Assembly: GCA_963691655.1 (NCBI GenBank)
Contig: OY829326.1
Coordinates: 84,685,235 to 84,749,234 of the forward strand
Direction: 5' to 3'
DNA length: 64,000 bases
Origin: Toxonevra muliebris
Taxonomy: Eukaryota > Arthropoda > Insecta > Diptera > Pallopteridae
Below the pieces are notes generated by a model. It was not told where the DNA came from, did no database searches, and was given only the letters and a program-made list of their open reading frames with translations. Every line of letters starts with the position of its first letter. The first letter of the stretch is position 1. A program made the translations under genes and the position numbers. Below, one piece after another: positions 10,166 through 21,236 of the stretch.

Positions 10166-13100
10166 CTTTCTGAAACTTACTTTAGTACTTGGAACCTTTC
10201 AATTTTATTTTTTCTTATTATTCTTAAAATGGAAGTATAATTATTTCCTATGAACCCTTTTTAAAGTTTTGAATTTAGTGCATTTAAGTAACAAAGTTAA
10301 TTTTATTATTTAATTTCGTATTTATTGAATAAAACTTCATACTTGATAATTATTATAAAATAAGTTTGAAATAAATAAAAATCTTACATATAAATCGCAC
10401 TTTGTGACTAGAAGTATACTTATTTCCATGAGTGTATGTATGTTATGGCTAAATTCAAAGAGCAGCTTGAAGTCTTCAGTATCTAATGCATAAAACCCTT
10501 TTATTTTAAAAGTACTTAACCCTCTAGTTCCCAAATTTTTGATTGATTTAAAAAAATTGGGATTGATAATTTTTGACGTAAAAAGCATAAATCTGATCTC
10601 AAAAAACCTAAAAAAATTTAAAGGCGTGGTTTTATGAAGCCGGAAAGGGTTGACTGCCAAAAAGTATTTGTTGTTGAAAAAACTTGTTTTCAATTTGTTT
10701 TAAATAATTAAATATTTTGTATAAAAATTCAAAGTCCTAACTACTCACAGTTACTTTTTTTATCTAGCTACTATGACGGGAAGTATTTTATTTTGTTTTT
10801 TTTTTTCTCTTTTATCTCAAATTTAGTCAAAATAATTAATTTTCCTAATTTTCACAAATTTTTGACTTTGACTGTCGCTAACGTCTGTAATACGCATCAT
10901 AACTCATAACTTATATATTTTTTTAAAAGCTTATTTTCCTTGTTTTTTTTTTTTTAAAAAGCACTACTATTTTTTTTTTACCGTCCAAGTGCTGGTTTGT
11001 GAGAGTCTTTAATTTTATGTATTTAAAAAAAAAAAATTAAAATAAAATTTATTAAATTTATAGATACTCAAGACTTCACGTTATTATTAATATTTAAGTA
11101 TTTTATAAATATATAATTAATTATTATTATTATTTATTTATTTACAAAAATCAATTCTATAAATAAACTTAAGAAACTAGGCCCTACCTACGATGGTCTT
11201 CAGCCCTATATAATTAAAAAAATATTGTTTGCGTAATATGAGATTCCTCCTTATGTCACTACTATTATTTGGATCGTAACTGAATATATATATTAAAAAG
11301 TTTATGTACACCCCTGAAAATTAACCTCGGTATATTTTATGATGATGCCCAAAATATTTCAGGTCTAGCGATTACCGTTCGTGAGCTGAACCATCACGAA
11401 AAACCTCTTGAAATCGACTTTTGTACAAGAAAATTTTTTAAAAGTTCACAAATAACAAAAAAAAAATTTAATATACCTTTTTCGGGGTTCGCACGTATCG
11501 TAGGTCTACTCAAGCAGAAAAAACTGCGTACTCAGTATTTTGAATTAACCCTCAAAATCTGATCTTATAGTACCGACACACTATTGCAAGTGCATTTCGT
11601 TGAAATGCGTCTGAAATGCAAAATTTCATTAGACAGTTTTTGTATGGTGAAATTCACTCTCGTATGTCCGCACTATTAGGGCCGAAAACCCCATTTTTGA
11701 TAGGTTGAAGCATATTCAAACAGGACCCCCAAAGGCCCATTCTTATGTTTAATTGAATTTTGCTAACTGTAAATTTGATTTTTAATGTACGGAAAAATTT
11801 TTGATAGGGTTAGAATCTAATGACTATTGGGACCATTTCAACAATACAACTTTCTCGTTTTCTTTAAATTCCATATGTCTTTTGGTGGTTATCATCCTGT
11901 TCCACAGCTGTTTAATCAACACTGAGAACGTTATACCCAAACTTTCAAGATAGGATGTGTTTATTATGTTCAGATTTACTTCCAAATTGCATTTAGTTTA
12001 ATTACCGGAACAAAAATTTTCTTTCTCAGAATTACATAGCTGAGATAACTTTGTCGTCTTTTACTGTGGAATTTCTTCTTTTTGCACTCATTTGCACGTA
12101 CAAAAAATCAAATTGACTATTTAAAAGTAGCAAAAAAGCGAAATTTAGTAGAAAACTGAATGAAAATATTAATTCTGTGGCCGTTTTTGTATAAAAAAAG
12201 TTAAGCCAATTTTAAAATATTAGCGCCGGAAGTTTTTCAAAATTCGCTCGTTGAACAAAGCATTCATCGTTATAAAAATCATTACTTAAGCGGGAGTAAA
12301 GCATAAATGAGAGAGAGGGAAGACATGAGTTATGGCATCTCTTAGCATTAGCCCTCTCAGGAGAAAGTGTACTTCCCGTGGTAGGAAAAAATCAGGATGT
12401 TGATTTTCGTGTTCAGGAATCTCCAAATAGTCAAAAAATACTATTCACTAATTTTTACTTGTCCATATTTAGCCGTACGCGATATACACATATCGAGCCA
12501 TAACCGCCAAATTGATGTAAGCGAAAAAAGTAAATTTTACAGGATAAGGTTTTTTTAATTATCTTTGCATTAAACAAAGGTATTGACGTGTATTTTAGTC
12601 TATCCGCTTTATTTCCACACGGACAATTTTTTTGTCGGCAAGTTTCCAATTCTCTTTTAGACTTGCCACTTGCTTTTCCACACTGCAAGATATCTTAGGG
12701 AATTCTGTTCTTACTTTGTCTGTCATTCGAGCTGCGAAAAACTTTTTATTAACATTTTATTAAATAAAAATAAATATATAAATTAAAAATGAAATCAGTT
12801 AGTTGAATAAAAATAAATAGATTAATGAAAGAAAATTAAAATTTTAAATAAAACTGTATTTTTTCCAATAAAAAGCCATTATTACGGCGCATCCAACCGA
12901 AAATGATAAACAAGAATAAAAAGAAACATCAAAGAACGAACAGCACAAAAGATAACTTGCCGGTACGATTAAGTCTGTACTCGTCTCCTCTCGTCTTTCC
13001 TTTCTTGCCTACAAGAAAACTTGCCGTGTGGAAAAGGGGACTTAGATACGCAATTTGACTAATTTTAATTTCCTAACTGTACCAAAGCTGGAGTTTTTGA

Positions 13101-13236
13101 CGTTTAATTACTGTTTAATTTTTTTGTCGATCAATTTGCTTGATATGTAAAAAACATCTAAAATTGAAATTTTCATTAAGATTTCGAACTTTAAGACAAT
13201 GTACAATATTATACATATTTTAACGTACTTATATAT
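10166..13236. other. AT-rich intron sequence, no gene seen
   Basis: Three kilobases of ALG11 intron A with long A and T runs and scattered short ORFs. A short cysteine-containing ORF at 12455-12688 (-) resembles nothing I know. Confidence 0.5.
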
Positions 13237-13575
13237 GACAGCCTTAGAAGAAGAGAATAACCTGCAAAACATTTTTAAAAAACACATTCAAAAATGTGAT
13301 GTGAATATAGATGATAGAATTTTTCTGAGCGTAAAAACCAAACAAGCAAGCAGTAAGAATAAAAACAAAATATGATTTGAACCAACGTACACATATATTA
13401 GGTATTTGAATATTAAAAATTTCCTTCTCATAATATAATCGTCTGTGGCTCAGTGGTTGAGTCGTAGCTTTTGCAGTCGAAGTTTTGCTGGTCGCCGGTT
13501 CAAACACCGGCTGATGAATTTTTTTTCTTTTTATTATTTGTTTGAATATTTCAATTTTTCATTTTATTTCAAATT
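13237..13575 (+). repeat. Composite repeat with tRNA-like core, uninterrupted copy
   Basis: Starting at ATGACAGCCTTAGAAG, this segment is repeated in reverse at 19190-20475, where two later insertions split it. Homology covers about 200 bp before the tRNA-like part, the tRNA-like part, and about 55 bp after it (TTGAATATTTCAATTTT). It therefore behaves as one old mobile unit. It served here to define the empty sites of the two insertions. Confidence 0.8.
13441..13514 (+). other. tRNA-derived sequence inside the composite repeat
   Basis: GTGGCTCAGTGGTTGAG fits an A box and CGCCGGTTCAAACACCGG fits a B box with a T-arm stem. The putative acceptor strands do not pair and there is no convincing anticodon arm. 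It is read as a SINE-like pol III promoter relic rather than a working tRNA gene. Confidence 0.6.
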
Positions 13576-14018
13576 GCTGCAATATTATATTTTTTGCGGT
13601 GCTGTCGAGTTTCTGTCGTTTTCTTCTACTATAAATCAAAATTGAATTTGCATTTTGGTAGCCAAAATTACGATTGTTGAATAAAAAACTGTTTCTGTTG
13701 CTTTCATTTCGTTGTTGTTATTTGGTTTATTATGTGACATTTGCACATACAAATGAAATATTCAAATTATGCCATTATGAATGTTATGATAGTATGATCT
13801 TTTTGTATGCATTGTTTTCCTTTTTAAGTAGAACACAGATTCAGATGTGTTAAAGAGATCGAGATAGGACGAAAACAATTCTGTTCTTTTTGTTTATTGT
13901 TCCTAAAGAAAAACTTTAACAAAGAATCTTTGGCAATGTGTAATTTACCACTCCTTTACAGGGAAAACTCATTTTAACCCTTATAATGGCACCACGGTCT
14001 GGCCAGACCTTTTTCAAC
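13576..14018. other. Intron sequence ending in a palindrome beside the 487-bp array
   Basis: There is no gene. GGTCTGGCCAGACC at 13996-14009 is a perfect 14-bp palindrome. It runs into CTTTTTCAAC (14009-14018), the left copy of a 10-bp repeat that also flanks the right end of the array. Confidence 0.7.
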
Positions 14019-15883
14019 GTACTAGACTTTCAAATAACGAACTGTTATGCAGACTAGCTACAATGGGAAAAAAACAACAACATAAGTGTATAGAACGGTA
14101 GTGGTAGTTTCTTTCAATATCTCTATTCAGTGAAGATATTTGGAATCAAATCCGTAATTCTGGGTTATGATTTCAAATATTAGTAGCTTATATAGGATAT
14201 TGAAAGATTAAGAACTTATCACTAAGATCACTGATGAGGAATTGTGGCGGATTCCGAAACGGCCGTCTGATTTGCCCGTCTCTATATACATTGTTGTTGT
14301 GATGACTACATTTGTTCATTAAGCCTGTTTATATATAACTTCAAATAACGAAATTGACATGAACTTAAGTCATGACTTTGAAAATTAACCTCTAGATTTA
14401 ATTTTCATAGTCTCCTAAAAAACTATCATGAACTGATCGAATGGGGACCGTTCAGAAAAAATGACACCTAGAATCATTTTCTCACAAACACACACACTCT
14501 CCCATGTACTAGACTTTCAAATAACGAACTGTTATGCAGACTAGCTACAATGGGAAAAAAACAACAACATAAGTGTATAGAACGGTAGTGGTAGTTTCTT
14601 TCAATATCTCTATTCAGTGAAGATATTTGGAATCAAATCCGTAATTCTGGGTTATGATTTCAAATATTAGTAGCTTATATAGGATATTGAAAGATTAAGA
14701 ACTTATCACTAAGATCACTGATGAGGAATTGTGGCGGATTCCGAAACGGCCGTCTGATTTGCCCGTCTCTATATACATTGTTGTTGTGATGACTACATTT
14801 GTTCATTAAGCCTGTTTATATATAACTTCAAATAACGAAATTGACATGAACTTAAGTCATGACTTTGAAAATTAACCTCTAGATTTAATTTTCATAGTCT
14901 CCTAAAAAACTATCATGAACTGATCGAATGGGGACCGTTCAGAAAAAATGACACCTAGAATCATTTTCTCACAAACACACACACTCTCCCATGTACTAGA
15001 CTTTCAAATAACGAACTGTTATGCAGACTAGCTACAATGGGAAAAAAACAACAACATAAGTGTATAGAACGGTAGTGGTAGTTTCTTTCAATATCTCTAT
15101 TCAGTGAAGATATTTGGAATCAAATCCGTAATTCTGGGTTATGATTTCAAATATTAGTAGCTTATATAGGATATTGAAAGATTAAGAACTTATCACTAAG
15201 ATCACTGATGAGGAATTGTGGCGGATTCCGAAACGGCCGTCTGATTTGCCCGTCTCTATATACATTGTTGTTGTGATGACTACATTTGTTCATTAAGCCT
15301 GTTTATATATAACTTCAAATAACGAAATTGACATGAACTTAAGTCATGACTTTGAAAATTAACCTCTAGATTTAATTTTCATAGTCTCCTAAAAAACTAT
15401 CATGAACTGATCGAATGGGGACCGTTCAGAAAAAATGACACCTAGAATCATTTTCTCACAAACACACACACTCTCCCATGTACTAGACTTTCAAATAACG
15501 AACTGTTATGCAGACTAGCTACAATGGGAAAAAAACAACAACATAAGTGTATAGAACGGTAGTGGTAGTTTCTTTCAATATCTCTATTCAGTGAAGATAT
15601 TTGGAATCAAATCCGTAATTCTGGGTTATGATTTCAAATATTAGTAGCTTATATAGGATATTGAAAGATTAAGAACTTATCACTAAGATCACTGATGAGG
15701 AATTGTGGCGGATTCCGAAACGGCCGTCTGATTTGCCCGTCTCTATATACATTGTTGTTGTGATGACTACATTTGTTCATTAAGCCTGTTTATATATAAC
15801 TTCAAATAACGAAATTGACATGAACTTAAGTCATGACTTTGAAAATTAACCTCTAGATTTAATTTTCATAGTCTCCTAAAAAA
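14019..15883 (+). repeat. 487-bp tandem array, 3.8 copies
   Basis: GTACTAGACTTTCAAATAAC recurs at 14019, 14506, 14993 and 15480, exactly 487 bp apart. The units look identical by eye. The last unit ends after 404 bp (at CTCCTAAAAAA), so the layout is E-L-E-L-E-L-E with a 404-bp block E and an 83-bp linker L. CTTTTTCAAC flanks both sides (14009-14018 and 15884-15893). No coding capacity or known family was recognised. Confidence 0.95.
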
Positions 15884-15924
15884 CTTTTTCAACTTTGTTA
15901 ACATTTTTTTATTATTTGTAATAT

Positions 15925-18035
15925 CTTTTCTTTTTTTTTTTGTTGGAACAGACAAAAGAAGTATTTAAGAATACAGCACTCAGACAAGTTTTACGTCCAT
16001 TGTACTATATCCTGTGTTCCCTTTTGCTATTCTTTAAATCTACCAGATTTATTAATAAATCTTAGCACATCCTGCGGTGTTAGAGAGCTCAGGTGTTCGT
16101 CTCCCAACACTCCAGTACCAAATATGCTTACTCTGATCTGGCAGAAAGCGGGGCAGACGCTAAGAAAGTGGTCCGCCGTCTCTTCACATTCTTCCTCCAA
16201 ACCACAGGAAGCACAGAAGGCACTAGCTCCTAGGTCAATCATATGCAAATGTTTGGCCTAAGAGAAGTGACCTGTATATAATCCCACCAGCTGCCTACAG
16301 CTCTTTCTGTTAAGTGATAACAGAAAGTCTGTTAAACGCTTCGAGATAACAGGTAACATGGTCTTTGTCTGTCTAAAGCCCCTCAGGTCCTCCCATTTAC
16401 GATTGTGGGTCAAGTCGACCCACTCATTAATGGTGGTCTTGATTGCTGTAGACGACAAAGAGAGTACAGGTTCTGGGCCCAGGAAACCAGTTTCCGAACC
16501 CTTTCTGGTCAGAAGGTCAGCCGATTCATTTCCTGAAATTCCTGAGTGTCCAGGAACCCATATCAACAGCAGGCTATTGTGTTTTCCAACACAATCCAGC
16601 CTGGATTTGCAATGCATAACCAGTTTAGACGTGGTTAGAGGATTAAGCAAGGATTTAAGCGCAGCCTGACTGTCACTAAATACACAGATACTCCTTTCTC
16701 TCCAACCATTATCAATAATATGGTCCATTGCCTTGATGATTGCAATAATTTCTGCTTGAAAAACAGAAGCATACTACCCAAGGGAAAAGTGAAGGTGCAC
16801 TCCATCATTTTCGATAAAGACCCCAGAACCCGAACCGAATTCTGTTCTGGAGCCGTCAGTGAAAATACGCTTACAATCAACTCCCGGCCCAGGTCCCGGC
16901 AAAAGCCAAGTTTGGGCCTCTGGAATTTGTATTGTATAGCGCTGTTTTAAAACTGGAATTGTTGGCATTGTATCGGATGGTATTGATAGAACTGTTAGAT
17001 CCATATCTGTACCTTCAACAATGTCACCAATATCCCAGCAAGTGTCATACCAATACCCATTGCGTTTAAGCCCACAGATGGCCTTGACAGCCTCTCCTTT
17101 AGCAAAAATATCAAGGGGTGGTAAGTTGAGCAATACATCCAAGGATGGGCCAGATGTTGTAGGAAAAGCTCCCGTACAGCAAATGGCCACAGTCCTTTGA
17201 AGCCTGGCAAGAGCTTTCCTAACGCTGTCAACATTAAGTCTGCTCCACCAGACTATGGATGCATAGGTGATGATGGGTCGAATCATAGCCTTATAAAGCC
17301 ATAAGACTTTATAAGGTGATAAGCCCCATGTTTTGCCAAAAATAGCCTTACATTGGCAAAAATCTGCCAATGCCTTGGATACCTTTAGCTCAACATGAGA
17401 ACGCCAAAGAAGTTTGGTATCAAGAATGACTCCTAGATATTTCACTTCTTGGGATAGCTGAATAGTGATTCCTCCGAGTACTGGTAAAACGAGACCATCA
17501 ACTTTCCTTCTCCTGGTGAAAAGAATAACACCAGTTTTAAGAGGGTTAACCGATAGCCCGTTTGAGCAACACCAAGAGTCAATCATATTCAGAGCAGTTT
17601 GGGCTTTCCTACAAATATACCCGACCGATTGGTCCGTGATTAAGCAGGCAACGTCATCGGCATAGGTCTGTGTGTAGATACCCGGCTCATTTAGTGAAAC
17701 AAGCAGAGAGTCAACCAGCAGACACCACAGCAGTGGAGAGAGTACGCCCCTTTGGAGACATCCTCTATTCACGCCACAAGTCACAGATTGACCACAATCA
17801 GCTTGAACCATCATAAGTCTATGTGACAGCATTGAGCGTATCCAGTTAACAAGAACCGGATCCACTCCATGCTGACCTGCTGCATTGCACATGCCGTCAA
17901 AAGTCGCGTTGTCAAAAGCTCCCTCAATATCAACAAAAATACCAATAGTTGAGGGCCGACTTAATCCGACCTACCAGATTTTGCAGGGCCGTCTCACAAG
18001 ATTTTCCACATTGGTAAGCATGCTGAAATGAAGAG
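15925..18035 (-). pseudogene. LINE with RNase H (I/LOA-like), 5'-truncated
   Basis: Reading leftwards on the - strand there are RT segments GKSCETALQNLVGRI, FVDIEGAFDNATFDGM, GCLQRGVLSPLLW and the catalytic YADD (TYADDVACLI, intact). RNase H follows (FTDGSRTEFGSGSG; VFSDSQAALKSL; WVPGHSGISGNESADLL). A C-terminal CxxC...HxxxxC zinc motif (CASCGLEEECEETADHFLSVC) ends the ORF at 16027. One frame covers 17892-16027 but holds two stops, TAG at 16774-16776 and TAG at 16258-16260. There is a frameshift near 17950. The 5' half (endonuclease, ORF1) is missing. A short 3' UTR with an A-rich tail follows to about 15925. RT plus RNase H in a fly LINE points to the I or LOA group; I did not resolve which. 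Confidence 0.88.
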
Positions 18036-18730
18036 AGTACGTATATAAACATTATCATGCTTTCTTTTTGAAATATAAACTTATTTTACTATGAAAACAA
18101 AAGTTTTGAATCACCACACAATATCACAAAAACGACCATTGGAATTGTAATGGAAAATAAGAAACCACAAATGATTATAGAAAAGAAAACCTCTCTTGCT
18201 TTGGTTCCTTAGATATACTGTTTAAAGTATTTTCTTTTAATGAGAGCTGCCGTACCCACTTGCCCAAAAAATATCACACAAAACTTTGAGCCACTCCGTC
18301 AATTCCATACACATGTTTCCTGGAGCATGGCGATATCAGCCAACCCCTTTGCACCAAATCTTATTACTATAATATGCGTGGTTTCGGAGATATACTCAAA
18401 ATAGCATTAAAATGGCATGGGAGGTGCCACGCTCATATAAACACAAATTCAGTTCTGAAACTTTAGTATAAACTCGGTATCGGCAAATAATATTTTCAGA
18501 CAAAAAAATGGTGTTTGAGATATCCTATAAAACTATTCAGGTTATATGGTAGGTGCCACACCCCTTTTTCCAACCCCATACACATTTTTACTATGGCATG
18601 GTATTGTCGTTCAGCGTCCTTGCACGCAGGACGCAGTAAACTGCAGTACTGTACTATGAATGGTATACTAATTAACGAATGAAGAATAAGTTTTTTTGGG
18701 AAGTTTTCTGATGATTTGGGACACGTGAGA
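18036..18730. other. Degenerate fly repeat sequence
   Basis: Two similar segments (GGCATGGGAGGTGCCACGC near 18412 and TATGGTAGGTGCCACACCCC near 18546) alternate with CATACACAT. Related GTGGGCGTGGTACCTCCCAT text occurs at 25264 and a weaker version at 37410. It is non-coding. Confidence 0.4.
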
Positions 18731-19090
18731 CACGAAAAACTGTTTTTTGGGATTTTTCATTTTTTGAGGTTAGGGACGACACGTAACATTTCACGTAGAA
18801 AATAATATTAGATTCATATTCATCAACTGAAATTACACAAAAATAGGCTTTCTCCGTCGTTTTATGATGACTTCGGTAAGCGTAAGACCCGAAAAACAGC
18901 TTTTTTGAACCTTTTTGAGGTTAGGGACAACACGTCACATTTCCCGTGAAAAATAATATTGGATTCATATTCAGCGAAAAAAAATATACGCAAAAGGCTT
19001 TATCTGTTCTTTTATGATCACTTGGGTATATGTATGCTTGATAAAACTATTCTCTCAAGGTGAGGTCATACTCTTGCAGCCGCCATATTG
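18731..19090 (+). repeat. Tandem pair of ~151-bp repeats
   Basis: GAGGTTAGGGAC(G/A)ACACGT starts at 18766 and again at 18917. Each is followed by a TATTAGATTCATATTC-type block. A third copy lies at 8953-9160. Confidence 0.75.
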
Positions 19091-19272
19091 GTCCGCCATC
19101 ATGCCAAATCCAAAAAGGCCTTGTTTCATTCGAAACTAGAGATAATTTGAGCCCTAAAATTAACAAATTTTGGACAGGAAATAATATAACACATAAAAAT
19201 AAAATGGAAAATTGAAATATTCCAACAAACAAAATGCTGCAGCCGGGGTTTGAACCGGCAAAATATCGGTTG

Positions 19273-19509
19273 GGTTAGGTTGGAGTGGCTGTTAAGAGGC
19301 ACACTTAGGCCTGAACGACCCATTGTGATACCACATAGTTGGACCTACAGTTTAACGCCGATTCCGAACGGCGGTGTGGCAATTTTTTATCGGCTTGGTG
19401 GTGAATATAAGAAAGTAATGAAAATTAACCACCAGGCGAAGACGGTTATCGAACCCGAACCTCCCAGATGAAAGTCAAGTGCACTACCCACTAGACTATC
19501 GAAGTCGTC
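19273..19509 (-). mobile_element. tRNA-derived SINE, internally deleted, with 13-bp target duplication
   Basis: Same family as 20917-21229, lacking about 75 bp between the GCTTGGTGG and TGAATATAAG blocks. It is flanked by AAAATATCGGTTG (19260-19272) and AAAATTTCGGTTG (19510-19522), one mismatch. Removing it and one duplication restores the composite repeat. The tRNA-like head faces right, so the element is on the - strand. Confidence 0.9.
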
Positions 19510-19604
19510 AAAATTTCGGTTGCAAAAGCTACGACTCAACCACTGAGCCACAGACGTTTATGTATATCATGAGAAGGAAATTTTGAATATTCAAATACCT
19601 AATA

Positions 19605-20304
19605 TGTGTCGTTCATTATAATAGTGGTGTAACTCCATTTTTTTTTAATATGCACTTTTTTGCATAGAATTATCTGGTCTTATTATATCTTTCATTCTAA
19701 AAAGGAACTGGCTCAAATTTGCTTTTCATTCTTTAGATATGGTGGTACATGTCCACTTAAAGAACTTAAAAAACACCACATTCAACAGGGTCCTCTCTAT
19801 CCATTAAGAACTATTACTAATGCAAAGAAAAAAGATTTATTTGATCTTCTACCATTTATTCCACCAATTTATCACAATTATTATATCTTCCGGTGGCTAT
19901 TTCAACCTGTTTAAACACATCTAATGCTGGTGAATATTCATCTGATGATGAAATTATGTATGATTAGTATTGAGGATCCATTGTATTTAAATCGAGACCA
20001 CTCATATTTTTATTTAAAACTTTTCTTTTTCCATTTCCTACCAGATTCATACAAAAATAATATTTCATTATAACAAAGAAGTAACTCCAAAAAAATATGT
20101 ATATGTTAATTTTTTATACTAAATTTTGGCTCAAACCATTAAGTCATGATGAATTTCCTAAAATTTTATATATTATCTTGCAATAAAAGTTGTAAAACAA
20201 TTAAAATAATAATTGGTATTTTTTCTATAGATCATTTTGCAAAACACTTCATAGAACAAAAAAGAAATAAATGGAGTTACACCACTATTATATTGAACGA
20301 CACA
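19605..20304. mobile_element. 700-bp TA-flanked MITE with ~34-bp inverted ends
   Basis: The ends read TGTGTCGTTCATTATAATAG... and its complement with one mismatch. They are flanked by TA (19603-19604, 20305-20306). Deleting it with one TA recreates CCTAATATATGTGTAC, the site seen uninterrupted at about 13387-13402. TA duplication suggests the Tc1/mariner superfamily. Inside, AG at 19735-19736 precedes an open stretch containing GGTCPLKELKKHHIQQGPLY and KKKDLFDLLPFIPPIYHNYY. It looks protein-like but I could not name it. Confidence 0.88.
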
Positions 20305-20475
20305 TATATGTGTACTTTGGTTCAAATCATATTTTGTTTTTATTCTTACTGCTTGCTTGTTTGGTTTTTACGCTCAGAAAAATTCTATCAGTCTATATTC
20401 ACATCACATTTTTGTATTTGTGTTTTTTAAAAATGTTTTGCTGGTTATTCTTTTCTTCTAAGGCTGTCATATCGT

Positions 20476-20916
20476 CGTCGTTCAAGCTAAATCACTAAGT
20501 CCAAATTAAAATTTTTAATTGGATCCATATTAATTAGCTTCTATAATTCTAATGACATAATAAATTAAATTTTTGATTATTCAGTTGAAACGTATAATGA
20601 AGTATATATCAATCTGTTGATTTTTTAAGTTTTGTAAGTGCTGATAGCGCCCTACCCTATGTATTGCATAAACTAACTTCATCTCAGAAATTAAAAAAAA
20701 TGGACTTAGTGAATTCTGCCAAAACAGAACATGAAAATTTTTAAATTATTTTGACTGTGATAAAAATAAACTAAAATTCGGAGATCAAAAATAATGAATT
20801 AGTACATATTTTACAAAAAATTTTTTTGATGAATGAAAACAAATATTTAGTTGCCCTTTTTTTATTTTCGTGAGATCGCGAAAAATCTAGTGACCACTGC
20901 ATAAAATTTGGCCCTA
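20476..20916. other. Intron sequence, no gene
   Basis: AT-rich with nothing recognised. It ends in GGCCCTA (20910-20916), the left target duplication of the next SINE. Confidence 0.5.
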
Positions 20917-21229
20917 GGTTAGGTTAGGTTGGAGTGGCTGTCGAGAGACACACTTAGGCCTGAACGACCCATTGTGATACCACATAGTTGGACCTACAGT
21001 TTAACGCCGATTCCGAACGGCGGTGTGGCAATTTTTTATCGGCTTGGTGGTTTTGCCATTACCAACCAATGTGTGTACTTGTACACTATCTTATAATTCT
21101 CATACACTTCATATTGATAGTGAATATAAGAAAGTAATGAAAATTAACCACCAGACGAAGACGGGAATCGAACCCGAACCTCCCAGATGAAAGTCTAGTG
21201 CACTACCCACTAGACTATCGATGTCGTCC
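20917..21229 (-). mobile_element. Full-length tRNA-derived SINE (313 bp)
   Basis: On the - strand it begins with a tRNA-like head. GATAGTCTAGTGGGTAGTGC fits an A box and GAGGTTCGGGTTCGATTCCC fits a B box, so pol III would transcribe it. A unique body follows, and then a tail of CCTAA repeats. A GGCCCTA duplication flanks it (20910-20916, 21230-21236). Copies at 7136, 19273 and 36923 show it is a family. SINEs have no genes and borrow a LINE's machinery; the partner LINE is not evident. Confidence 0.92.
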
Positions 21230-21236
21230 GGCCCTA

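Larger units (their letters stand above)
19190..20475 (-). repeat. Composite repeat with tRNA-like core, twice interrupted copy
   Basis: Reverse-complement counterpart of 13237-13575. Reading leftwards from 20475 (GACAGCCTTAGAAGAAAAGA) it is broken by a 700-bp TA-flanked element (19605-20304). It continues through the A-box part (19523-19604), is broken again by a SINE (19273-19509), and ends with the B box and tail (19190-19272). Confidence 0.85.

Noticed and set aside
12455..12688. Cysteine-containing 77-codon ORF on the - strand
   Set aside because: No recognisable domain, no splice context and an intronic position; probably chance.
13441..13514. Possible functional tRNA gene
   Set aside because: A and B boxes are present but acceptor stem and anticodon arm do not form, and it lies inside a dispersed repeat.
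14019..15883. CRISPR-like direct repeat array
   Set aside because: The 487-bp units are identical along their whole length with no short repeat/variable spacer pattern, and the DNA is from an animal.
16358..16669. 103-codon + strand ORF and other + strand ORFs at 16.7-17.7 kb
   Set aside because: Antisense shadows of the LINE RT/RNase H on the - strand.
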